Source of the DNA: Tanytarsus gracilentus
Taxonomy: Eukaryota > Arthropoda > Insecta > Diptera > Chironomidae
Reading direction: 5' to 3'
Length of the DNA stretch: 64,000 bases
Assembly: GCA_038502055.1 (NCBI GenBank)
Contig: JAXRKN010000039.1
Location: 2,604,001 to 2,668,000 of the forward strand
Positions 1-11,500 of the stretch are shown one piece after another (positions within the stretch are counted from its first letter, which is position 1; each line of letters opens with the position of its first letter). The notes below the pieces were generated by a model that searched no databases, was not told the origin of the DNA, and saw nothing but the letters and a program-made list of their open reading frames with translations. The translations under genes and the position numbers were made by a program.

Positions 1-532
1 CTATCGTATTTACTCACACGCCTTTTTTATGCACATACATTTCACACATAAATATTTAATGGTGGGTTGAGCTGCTTTGTAAAATTGATTGCAAGATCTG
101 CCTATATCATCGCTTTGACCGGCAGACGAGGAAAATTCACTTTATTATGATGCTATAAAAGCTCCATTAAATGCAATGAAATTTTTTCTTGAACATCCAT
201 AGCAACAAGTGTGACTATGCTGTATGAAGTCGATTCACTCTACTCTGATGAAAATTTTATTCCATCGAAGCTGTCAAGAATGTCAATAGCAACAATTTAT
301 CAATCTAGAGTAAAATTGGACTTTTTCTGAACTGGTGGAGGGTGAAATACTTTAAAAATACTCAGGTTAGTCACAAACTCAAATGCATGTACAGAAAAAA
401 ATCTCTTAAGAGCATTTAAGTCCCTTAAGAGTACATACAGAAATTGCGGTTGAATGCTTTCATTTATTTCAACTTGATATCAAAAATTTTCATCATGGTC
501 AGTGGAGAAAATCTCTTGAGAGGTTCAAATAT
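1..532. other. intergenic DNA, left edge
   Basis: AT-rich sequence with no supported gene. Short palindromic CTTAAGAG-type motifs occur near 405-435. Nothing else stands out. Confidence 0.5.
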
Positions 533-549
533 CATTTATTGGACTCTGT

Positions 550-757
550 GACATTTTGCCCCTGTGACATTTTGCCCACACCCAAAATCTGTGGGCAAGG
601 GCAAAAAAAATATAGGGTCAATTTGTCCATGGTCAAATGAGGGCAAAATTTGCAAAATATGTGGGCATGGTCAAATCTGTGGGCAAATTGCCCCGGACAA
701 ATTGACCCTATATTTTTTGCCCATGGACAAATTGCCCATGAATAATTTTTTTTTGTC
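550..757 (+). repeat. left arm of foldback-like element
   Basis: About 205 bp that match the reverse complement of 1395-1594 at both outer and inner ends. The 66-bp core at 629-694 is the exception: it matches 1451-1516 in direct orientation with one difference. Confidence 0.8.
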
Positions 758-1394
758 AAAATATAAACTTAATTAAAATAATTTAAAGTTTTTATCGAGC
801 CAATACGGAAAATTTTAAAGATTTACTTTTTGCTTATTTTTTGGGGTTTTCTAATGGTTTTTACATTAACAAAAATCAGGTTGTATTTTTTCTTAATAGA
901 AATTTTGATATATCACATGTACTATCCAGCATTCATTGTTATGGAGCAGTCTGCTCTCAAACCTGAAAAAGTAAGTCTTAACATTTCTGAAAAATTTCGA
1001 AGATTCCAGAGGGGTATTTTTGATTTTGCCATAACTTTTGATTCTTTTAAGATAAAAATCTGACTTGTTTGCATGTTGTAGATGAAGAACATTGACAATT
1101 TTTCAAAAAATTATAAATTTTTTTATCTGCAGGAAGTGCTTAATATCCTCAAAAGAATTTAATTTCAAAACTTACTCTCATTTAATAGTTTTATAAATTT
1201 TATTTGGGATCAGGTTTGGGATTTAGAAGAAGCAATTCGGTGTTTTATCACTTTCAGTTAAAAATTTTTGAGTATGGATACTCAAGAAGTGCCAATAGGT
1301 GCAAAATTAAAAATCGCTTATTTCTATTTAAGTATATCATAGTGAAATTAGTGTAAAAAATTAGTATAAAAAATTTGAAAAAATATTAAAACAA

Positions 1395-1594
1395 TTAAAT
1401 AATGTATGGGCAAATTGTCTGTGGGCAAAAAATATAGGGTCAATTTGTCCATGGTCAAATGAGGGCAAAATTTGAAAAATATGTGGGCATGGTCAAATCT
1501 GTGGGCAAATTGCCCCGGACAAATTGACCCTATATTTTTTTGCCCTTGCCCACGGATTTTGGGTGTGGGCAAAATGTCACAGGGGCAAAATGTC
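1395..1594 (-). repeat. right arm of foldback-like element
   Basis: Inverted partner of 550-757. Its end reads GACATTTTGCCCC on the minus strand, like the left end, and the 11-bp target duplication follows after a few bases. Confidence 0.8.
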
Positions 1595-1613
1595 CTAACC
1601 CCCATTTATTGGA

Positions 1614-4600
1614 GTCATAAAGTTTTTAAATTTTATTTTGTGCCACAAAATCTTTTATAAGACTTCACGTGCTTGCTCTTTTCAACAAAGACCTGAAAAG
1701 AAGATTAATTTTGCGATAGTGACATTTTTTATGACGACTAAGTGCTCACTAGACACTAATTCCCTTCTAATATTTTCAACTGCATTTTGAATTCACTTTT
1801 ATAATATGAAACAAGCATGTAAGTGACTTTTCAACATTCATCATTGTTACACTGAAGTGCTTTTGACACCGCAGTGACGTGAATACACAATCAACGTGTG
1901 TGTGTGTGTGTTTGAGATGAAAAACATGAGAGAAGTAATATTTCGAAAGTTCATCATTCAATATTTTTCTTGACGTCAAGAGCCTCCTCTTTGATGAGTT
2001 ATGGGAACATTCTCAAAGAAAGCCTCTTTTAATTTGATGTTTTCCATCGGGTTTTCTTCGTTTGATCCTTCAATTTATTTAAATCTTTTAATAAAAATTC
2101 CCTGATAACAAAAATGTTATGATATAAAGATGTTTATTGAGAGGAAAATGAAGGATGTAATTCTTCGAAATTTTTCTTCACGTCAAAAGTTTTTTTCAGA
2201 TTTTAAATTTTTAAGAATCCAAAACTACAAATTAAATTTCTAAAAATTTAAATCTTATTTTCATATTTTAAGTCTAATTCAATGACTCAGGATTAAAACT
2301 TTAAAAAGCCTCTCGTGTCTTCTATTATGTTCGATGTTATAGCATGCATTTCTGATTTAAGTCTAGAATTATAAATCTCCCATTCATGCACTTGTGAGTT
2401 TGCTCTTGGAATATAATCGTATTTGCGGAAAATTGAATAGAGGAAGATCTTCATTGTAAACTCACCCATATCCTCTGCTCACTTAATGCTCGGCAAATGT
2501 TTATGTGTGGCTTAGTAGCTCTTCAATTGTAAGTGGAAGTAAAATCCTTTTCCACCTGTCTCTGTAAAGTTTGCGATCTCAAATATTCTAAAATGAAGTA
2601 AAAAAAGAAAATAATTTAATTATGTGGTGAGGGTAAAAATTGAGTTTTATGTGACAGTCTTATGGTGTAATTAAGTGTTCAAGCGATGGATAAATTGGAA
2701 AACTTTTTTCATAAATATCAGCTTTCATTAAGTCATCGCCATTATTTTCTTCCACTGGGCGTACCAGGAACTTTTAATTATCAATTTCTGTTCGAAAAAG
2801 TTTCATTTTTCTTCTCACATCGCTTTGTCGTCAACTTTCAATACATAAAATAAACTTTGGTGAAGAGTCGTTACTTTAACATGCTTTTGTTGGTCTTCCC
2901 CGAAAAATCTTGATACGAAAGCAAATACTTTCATGATTGAGTGCCCTAAATGTTTAACTTTCGTGGTTTAAAAATTCCAACGGAAATTCGTGAAAAATTT
3001 AATGCAATGAAATTGATCGTGAAACTTTTTTAATTAATTCCTGGATAATTCTTCGACACCATCGTGCGTCTTAAATAAACATTAAGTTAATTTGTTTACT
3101 TTTTACAACGTAAATATGAGAATTTGAATACATTAATTTCATCTCTCAGATTTAAATTAATTTATGCTTCTCATAAGAAGAGACGTGATCAAATCTACTT
3201 GGAAATTTCTTCTCATGTGTTGAAAGTGAATTTATAATTTGGGATTTTTACTTTTCCGCTTTGTTTTCAGAGAAAATTCAAAATATTTTTGCATTAAATT
3301 CACGTCTAAATAATTAGCTTGAGAGAGAGGCAAATTTTATCTTATAAAGAATTTGCAACCGCAACATGTGGGTTAAATGTAATCAGATCTGTCGTAAAGG
3401 AATCTCGTGAGATTTGTTTGTTGTTGTTAAAGAAAGCATAAGAGTTCCCCTATTTTTATTTTATATTTTTTTGGAATTCTCACATGTTCGAGTGAATATT
3501 TTTTTGGAACCTTTCTATGGAACTTAATAAGCTTAAGATTAGGGAGGGAATTGTATAAAAAAGACGTTTATATGACAATGATTGATTGGCGTGAGTGAAA
3601 AAATCCAGGAAAGGTTTGGCTTAAATCATGACAATCTTCTTAGCTCATGATTTTTAAAATAATTTCACATTCGAAAAACAATTTCAGTTCAATTGTTTTT
3701 TTTCACCCACTCATTAATGTTATTTTTGGTGCAATCAACGTCAATTAGCGTTATTACAATTAATTTTCATACGCACTCTCAAAGTTTTCCTGGAAATATT
3801 TTTCAATAAAATATTTTTTTTGCGAAAAAAAAGTTTAGTCAAATTAAATTAAGCATCATGTGTTAATGATTGAGGTTTGGTAACTCGATCTCAAGACAGA
3901 TTTTAACCTTGAAATATTTTTGTTGAATTTTTCTTTCTTTCTGTCGTTTAAAAAGTTAACTTCACCCTCGACTCGAGCTTTTTACGCTAATTACTTCTTT
4001 GACATCTTCAGAGATTTTCATATCTTAAGAAAAATATTGAGCTCGGTACAAATACTTCATTAGCAAAGAGAAAATTAAAAAACTTTTGCAATTAGAGAGC
4101 ATTCTTGAAAATACTTTCTTCTTTTTCTCACTTCCTAAGCAAATTGCATGCAAAACACCAAGAAGTCGAAGGGTAAAAATAAATAAAGAAAGAGGAAAAA
4201 AAAAGTTCAAGATTGATAAAGGAGGCGATTTCTGCACAGCATGAAGAAGATATTGATGACATTTGAATCTTTCGTGTTCTTTCTACTTAAACATGAAAAT
4301 TAAACAGAAGAAAAAGATTAATCGAAATTCGATGCGATAAAAATTTCTAAACATATTTTTTGAAGAAAGAAATTGTGACTTGAGCTTCAAAATATTTTTG
4401 GTGCATAAATAGAAACAAAAATATTAGATGTAACTTCGATTCATGTCCTTGAAATTAAATTACTAAAACTAATATGTTCGTTGAAAGTTTCAACTTTGCG
4501 ATTATAAAAGTTATTAAACCGACAGATAATATTTCTGACTTCCCTATGAGGTTATTAAATAATTTTAGCAACACACATAATTTTATCTATATGAAACTTT

Positions 4601-7403
4601 TCCTTGCTATCGTTTGCGTATCATGATAAATAAATTAAGAAGACACCCCTGAAAAAGCGCAATATCCTATGCCGAACTTTCATCGAACTTAACTTGAAGA
4701 TATTATTGAATTCCACAGTGTATTTAGTTAATAAGCTTTATCGCATCCCAATATTGGTGGCGAGAATTTCAGCAACATGTGACATGGCACATGCCTGATC
4801 AGGAGGGGATTAAAAAAAGAAGCAGAATTCCCCCAACAACTTAATAGAATTTTATCGAAGCGAACTTTTTTTCTTGGTTATTAAGCAAAAAAAACGAGCG
4901 ATGAAAATTAAATTTTCATTGTGCATTAAGTGAGATGGTGACTAAAAGTTATTACTCTTCGAAAGACACAAATGTCTCAAACTTTTTCCCCTCACACACT
5001 TGATATTCCATTTTGCATCCATATCCTTTTCATAAAGTCAAGTGATAAAAAAATCTCGTCTCGAATTCTCGACAAAAAAAAATAAAGAAAGGAAAATTTC
5101 ACCAGCAGCAAAGAATAGGGAGCGTAAACAGAGTGCTCTTAAAGTAAATTGAATAAATTATAGAAATTCGTTTTCATTTCACTTTATGAACACCTAGCGG
5201 CCACCTAGATGATAATATTCAATCATTCAAAATTAAGTCGAAAGAAATCGTGATGCGAGCTTTAACGCGAAATTATAAAGAGAATTAATGAGAAATGCAG
5301 AGTTTTATAAATTGCTGGTCTGAGAGAAATTTATTCTCTTTTATTGTTGGTTAGCGTCTTGATTCAGTAAAATATAGAAAAAGTCTTGAAGCTATTTTCG
5401 GAAGAGATTAAAGCAAAGATTTTTGAAGATTTCTGTGAAAAATTAATGCGTAAATTTTTTTTCTTGAATATTTGAAATTTGCACTTTACTAAAAAATATA
5501 ATTTTCCACTTTGATTTTTAATTAATGAGGTTTGAATTTAAAAAAATTGAACTAGAATTATTAAAAGAAATTGAGTTTCAGTCGTGACGCGTTAAAAACA
5601 CTCAATTTCTATTAACACCCCCGAAGCAAATAAATTCAAACTCAACAAATCTCACTCTTTATGCAAATTATTCTCATAAAGGATTTTTCAACAGAAGCGA
5701 AAAAGGGAGTTTCACGCATTAATGATGATTAGATCTTTGAAGTGGTGAAGGTGGTTCTAAAACCGAGAGTTGATGAATGAGTTTCTAAGATCACTGCGAT
5801 GAAAAGTTATAGCTGAGCTAAATTGAGATTTTCAAGCGAAGGAAATTGAGTTTGAGAATAATTGAAGTGAGAATCATAAGAAAGTTTTCGACATCACCAT
5901 CATCCAGTAATCGATTTAGAAGGAGATGCTTATCAGAACTTTTATGTGCTCAATAATTTTCGGCATTAATTAATTTATGAAACTTTTTGTGGATTGGTTG
6001 TCGTGGCTACAAGAAAATGTTTTAAAACTCCTAAAATTAATTTTGAATAATTTAATGAATTTAAACTTCAGATTTTTTTTCACTACAATTTTTCAGAAAA
6101 TTTTCCTTAAAAATTACAAAGTTCAATTTTTTTTTGTAGAATTTTTTCGAAATATTTTTGCAGCAATTCGCAAAAATTGTTTTAAAATAAAAATAATAAA
6201 CGCTCAGATGTTGCAAATAAATCCCATGAAATTGGTAGAAATAAATTTTAAATCCTCATTTTTCTCCTTTTAGCAGTAACTTTTTCTCGAGTAAGCGATA
6301 AATCTAATGAAAACTTCTTTTTTTGCTATCCGAGTGCTGTGTAAATAAGAATTGATTCGCAATGATTTTCTTTTGCTCGTTGGTAAGCTTTCGCAAACCA
6401 TAAAAAGTGCAAATATTTTTCTACGCTATTAAATTCGTTAAAGCTTTTTTTCCATCGTACGCTCAACAGTTATATCTGTATCAAATGGACATTGATGTCA
6501 CAGAGTTGATAAAATCTTCATACCTCTATCTCTGATCAATTATTTATTGCTGTCCAAGCATAACAAGTTTTTTGAATCACTAATTCCTTTTTTAATTCTC
6601 AACTTAATAATCCGTTTTTTGTATTTTTAACTTGACTTAAGCTTCAATTAACACACTTGGCTCTGCTCTGATAAGCTCATGAGCTCACTTAACTGAAAAT
6701 GATTAATTTTTGAATTAATCAACGACTTAACTTTTTGGTCCTTCCAGTTTCACGAAAGTTTCAATGTCGACTGAACCTTGCTACTAACAATACCAGAATT
6801 TATCTCTGCTTTCACGTTTATTATCGAGTCTCGAGTTGTCGTGTGCAGAAAATGAATTTTCCAGTGGAAGTTACGAAAAACATTCTGGCACGCATTGCCC
6901 TGGGTGCTGAGTGAGAAAAGCCACTGTAGCACAAATGCGACACTTTGTCTTTTTTAATGGCTTTATTCGCTCGATTTTTCAATTATAGAACAATAATTAA
7001 ATCATTAATTTCACATAAAAAATGTCTCATTAATTTTTATGAAATTTGCGAGTCAGCGATAATTTATTGAAGCTTGTAAAATTTAATCTGCCTCTTAAAA
7101 TTAAAATTTGTTTTCAATTTATTCGACTTTAACACTTTTTGTATTTTTTATAATCGCAACAGGCTGTTGTGGACCTAACAAGTGCCTGTTGATGCTTTCG
7201 GCAACCTAAATTTCCAATGTTTTCACCCTCGATGCTTTACTGGAAATTTCTCAAGACTTTTCGCAACAGGTTGTGAATTTTCTTAACGTTTTTATTTTTC
7301 CTTCGTGAAATTATTTTTCTCAAACATACAAAATGAAACCATTAAAAAATTATTATCACCTGTTAATTTTTTTCTTTTGATAGGAGGCAATAAAAATCAC
7401 ACT
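1614..7403. other. intergenic DNA
   Basis: About 5.8 kb of AT-rich DNA. All open frames are short (98 codons at most), low in complexity and without recognisable motifs. A (GT)7 run lies at 1896-1910. I see no RNA gene. Confidence 0.5.
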
Positions 7404-8557
7404 TTAAAGGTTAGACTGAACTGGTTCATATAACTGCCACAAATTGTTATTATTATCGCCATTAAATGAATCACACTCCATTATATTGGGGTTGAAGAAT
7501 TCATTTGTGCCGCATTCCATCAAATAGACTTCTCCATTTCTGCATCTAAAATAGCGTGTGAGTGAGCCTTGCATTCCAAAATTGACATAGCGTCCATGTG
7601 AACAATCGGGTATGGTTGGCATAAAATTTTGAATCGATGCCATTTGCACGCCTACGGAAGGTTTACATTTAGCCACTGCCGGATAATCGCAAGCTTCAGT
7701 TTTCGGATTATAATGAAGCGTATCTGGACAGCTTGTTTTGTAAGCGAAATTGTTGAAGCATTTGTAGAACATTTGACAGTTCGTTGGATGTCCAAAGTGA
7801 ACGGGATGAAATTTGTCTTTTTCATTGACTTGACAACGAACATCGGCAATCATATAATCTTCGTCGTCGAGAATTGTGTGAATTTTATCCAACTTATCTT
7901 GACTCAAATCCATAAATGGAACTGCTTCGTCACTTAATGCTGGCCGCACACTCACCTTTCTTAATTTATATTGATGAGTACCATCAGGACTGCAGCCGGC
8001 CATGAAGTCATACTCGCAACGATCAAGTTTCACGCTCCAATGCTCACCGGCCGGACAGTCGAAGAGATAAGCTCGTCCATTACTACACTTGTAGAACTTA
8101 GTGCAGTCTGTCGTGTGGCTATTTGAAAGCGGGAGAAAATGACATGAAAAATGAGCTTCGGACCTGAGTTCATTAATCAAATCGAGGCTTACCTGAGATG
8201 AAGTGGATATCTAAGGTCAGCATGCTCAAAGCAAATGGGACTATCGAGGCCGAGAGTCCTTTCCAACATTTCCGCATCAATCTCAGCTTCATCATCATCA
8301 TCATCGTCGTCCTCATCATCATCGTCTAATATTTCATCAACCACAGAGACTTCATCTTTTTGATACGCTACACTCTCCCCAGAGCTTTTTACTTCATCAT
8401 CACTGCCATCAACCGGAAATTCGTTATTCGCAATTATTTCGAGTGGTGATGAACGTGCAAATTGTGTGCTTGTCATTAAAATGACAGCGCAAATGAGTAT
8501 TGAAACTGAGAAAAAAGAGAAAGAAGGATGTAATTTATTTTTCTTCAAGCGATGCAT
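7404..8557 (-). CDS. secreted protein with three chitin-binding (peritrophin-A type) domains
   Basis: Two coding exons, 8557-8193 and 8118-7404, are split by a 74-nt GT/AG intron, giving 359 aa. The N-terminus is basic then hydrophobic (SILICAVILM), consistent with a signal peptide. A run of Asp/Glu (DDDDEDDDDDDD) follows. Two complete ChtBD2 domains come next, both with 5, 9, 12 and 7 residues between Cys 2-3, 3-4, 4-5 and 5-6; they begin at CFEHAD and CQVNEK. The third domain (starting PDCSHG) keeps Cys 1, 3, 4 and 5 but lacks Cys 2 and 6. Such proteins bind chitin in the peritrophic matrix, cuticle or tracheal lining; three domains recall the obstructor/CPAP3 group, but the acidic region and spacing differ. 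ATG 8557 was chosen as the first in-frame Met. A pyrimidine tract ending in CAG inside the signal region leaves an alternative upstream first exon possible. Confidence 0.85.
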
Positions 8558-8599
8558 TTTAAAATTGTTCTCAGCAGGCGACAGAAAGTTGAAATGCAA

Positions 8600-11500
8600 T
8601 TTAAATGTGACGAAGTGGTTTTTTGTTGCGAAAATTGCTTTTTGATCATAATTGGGTTGAAATTAAAAATGACGAGGATTTAATAACTTTTTTTTGAGGT
8701 TATGAACTTTAAATTTTTTCAACTTGACTTTGTTGGTTCAATTTTTTAAAAGATTATTTTTTTGTTATCCATAATATATTTTTAAATTGATTCACACTTT
8801 CTTTTAAATTTTAATATATCCTTTGTGAAAATTTCGCACCTCTCATTTTATTTTTATTTCTTTTGAATTTTTTTTTCTTCTTCGATTATAATTTCCGTTA
8901 TTTCCAACCTCACAATGTACCGAACAAAAATCAATTTCATAATGACCGAAAAAAAATGTCTTTGGCTGTTTTATACCGCACATCGCAAAATTTTTTATTT
9001 TTGACAATCAAGATCGAGTCGTTAGATAAAATTGTTAATATGACGTTCTGTGACTGTTTACAGCTCGTTTTTGTAAAATCAATACAACTTAAAACGCCGC
9101 AAATGCTGATAATTTGTTGAGTGAACAATTTTTCCCTTGTTGAACAAAAATTTCCAATTAATATTTTGGTGATAAGGTTAAATTTGATTTAGGTGAAAAT
9201 ATGCGTCACAAAATGAGTGTTGGGAATTTTTCCGAGAAGGTTTCTCAATATATGAGACATGCGTCAGTGAATTATGAAAGGATAAATTTTTGAATTCGCT
9301 TTAGTGTTGAAGCGTGACAGAATTCGCATATTAAATTTTTCTCATAAATTTCATTTTAATAAAAGACATTTCGAGTTCAAGGACTTTTAAAAAAAGGCCG
9401 TAACAACTCACATGCTGTGTCAATTACCTCTAGCCTTCACCAATCCCCTGACAATCTTCTACGAACGGTAAAGTGACGATTATTTTCATGCAAGATTTCC
9501 TTCTTAAAAGATCAACGTTTATTCATGTGGAGCATTTCACTTTTTTTGCCACCTGAGAGCGGCTTATGTGACATCAACAGCAGTTGCTATGAGATGGAAT
9601 AAAAATTTATTGATGTGAAATGAAAATTTACCCAACTGAAAATAATTAAATAAAATTTGTGAAAATTTACCATAATTTAAAAACCCTTAAAATGTTCATC
9701 CGGTAAAATCCTAAAAGCCGATAATAGTTCACAAAACCATATTCATTCTCTTTGTGGTTGTGCTCATGGATGCCACAATTAAAATTTATGAAAACCAACC
9801 TTTTATTAAATAGAAAGGGAGGAAAAGTTTGAGATTGAAAGCTTTAAAATTTGCTTTTATTTTTTTTGTTCACTCATAACCTGGATGGCGTTAACAACTT
9901 AGCTAAAAAAACTTTTCTTATCCTCATAAGCGAATAAAAATACCAACATGCACATGCAGCACTGGTGAAAGAACGAAGACTAATTAACAATATCCATTAT
10001 TTGAAACATGAAGTTGTTCACTCCTAATTGGTATTTTTTATATGTTGCCATGAAGCTACACTTTCATTTGCGATAGTTGCAGACTGACAACAACATTCAT
10101 AGCGGTTAATGTTTTCATTAAATTTTCATCATTCGTTTGCTTTTTATGTGAATGTACTCATGTGCTTACATCATCTCTAGCAAGAGTAATTTTTCTTCAA
10201 CTCATATTATACCGAATGAAACATATCCTTTTAATCTTGCTCAGTAAGGAGTTGAAGCTTATGACATTTATCCTGATGCTTTAAAGTTTTTTGTAAATTA
10301 AAAAAATTTAAAAAAAGTATTTTTAATATGTTCACCCATGTGACTGCCCTCAGGTCAAGTTAGTTTTTCTTTATCTAAAAGCTCATTTCGAAATGTGAGC
10401 TAGAACTTTGCTTTCTTTTAAGATTAATTCATCACTGTGAGCATTTCAAAAAAGGTTCTTAACCGAGAGGGGAAATTAACTTTGACCTCGACCATTCACT
10501 TAAATGCTTTCAATAATTGATTCCAGTAAATCTCTTTAGAAACCATCGCTGCCTATCTTTTTTTCATGTTTCATTGGCTTCCGAGAACTTCAAACTTTTT
10601 CCTTCAAAATTTAATCGAATGAAAAGAACCTTCTGAACATGAAATTGAGTTTTTCAGCCAAGAAAAGCAAAGTTCTTGTTTAACATGCGAGAAGTTCTCT
10701 GACTTTTCGGCTGTTCTTCATTACATTTTTTGTCTTTAAACAAAAAAAGTTTCTTTGTGATTTTTACGCACGTGTGAATTCATTGCCGATGGCAGAATGA
10801 TCGATGAGTGACCTTAAAAATATTAAAGCTACTTTTTTTGTCGAAAAAAAAGGTTAAATAAATTAATCTACTTAAAAAAGCCGTGTGGGCAAAATCCTTC
10901 TTCAATTGAGTTTCCAAACCTTTATAATCTTCTATAATTTGAGATGGGCATTATTTATGAATTTGGACGTTTTTCTAAAGAAAAAGAAGAAAAATTTAAG
11001 AAAGGAAATTTTCAGTCTAAACTGCACGAAATAAAAATTAATGCAAAAAATTCAACTGTTTCTTTCTTTTTTAAGTACCTTAATTTGCAAGTTGCCTTGA
11101 AGTCACTCAAGGAGCTGTTTTGTTAAAAAATGCACATTATAAAAATTCTACGAATGATGCAACTTATTAAGAAAAATTGTTGGCTTTTTATCATCCTCCC
11201 CATAGCAGATGTCCCTCGAGGAAGGAAACAGTACTGAGAAAAACTGTACAATGAACCGAAAGCAAGTTTATTATCGCAAAAAGAGAAACTTTTCTTCATC
11301 CAATTATGCGATGAAAAGAAAGTTGCACTTGTTCGGAATGAAATCAGCTAAAAGAGGATAAAAGTTTGTGAATTGACCTTCGAGAGCTATCAGAATGATG
11401 CGAATCAGATGACGGCTGGAAACTTTAAAGAAATTTAAGGAAGTTTTGTTCAATTTTGAGGATAACAAATTTTATGAAAATAAATCATATGCAATGCTTC

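Larger units (their letters stand above)
544..1602. mobile_element. foldback-like inverted-repeat transposable element (non-autonomous)
   Basis: A 1.06-kb unit is bounded by two long inverted arms, about 550-757 and 1395-1594, built from GGGCAAAATGTC/GACATTTTGCCC and GGGCAAATTG motifs. The 11-bp direct repeat CATTTATTGGA flanks it at 533-543 and 1603-1613, as expected of a target-site duplication. Each arm holds a shorter nested inverted repeat (TATAGGGTCAATTTGTCC and its complement, 611-628/695-712 and 1433-1450/1517-1534) around a 66-bp core. The outer end carries a 16-bp tandem doubling (TGTGACATTTTGCCC type, about 548-579). The middle, about 760-1393, has no convincing coding sequence, so any transposase must come from elsewhere. 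Long sub-repeated arms and a 9-11-bp duplication are typical of Foldback/Mutator-like MITEs; the family assignment is inference. Confidence 0.8.

Noticed and set aside
550..1605. Frames with repeated CPG/CPH motifs
   Set aside because: They lie wholly in the arms of the foldback-like element and mirror each other on both strands.
5977..6273. 98-codon plus-strand open frame
   Set aside because: Mostly Phe, Lys, Asn, Ile and Leu from AT-rich DNA; no motif, no signal of selection.
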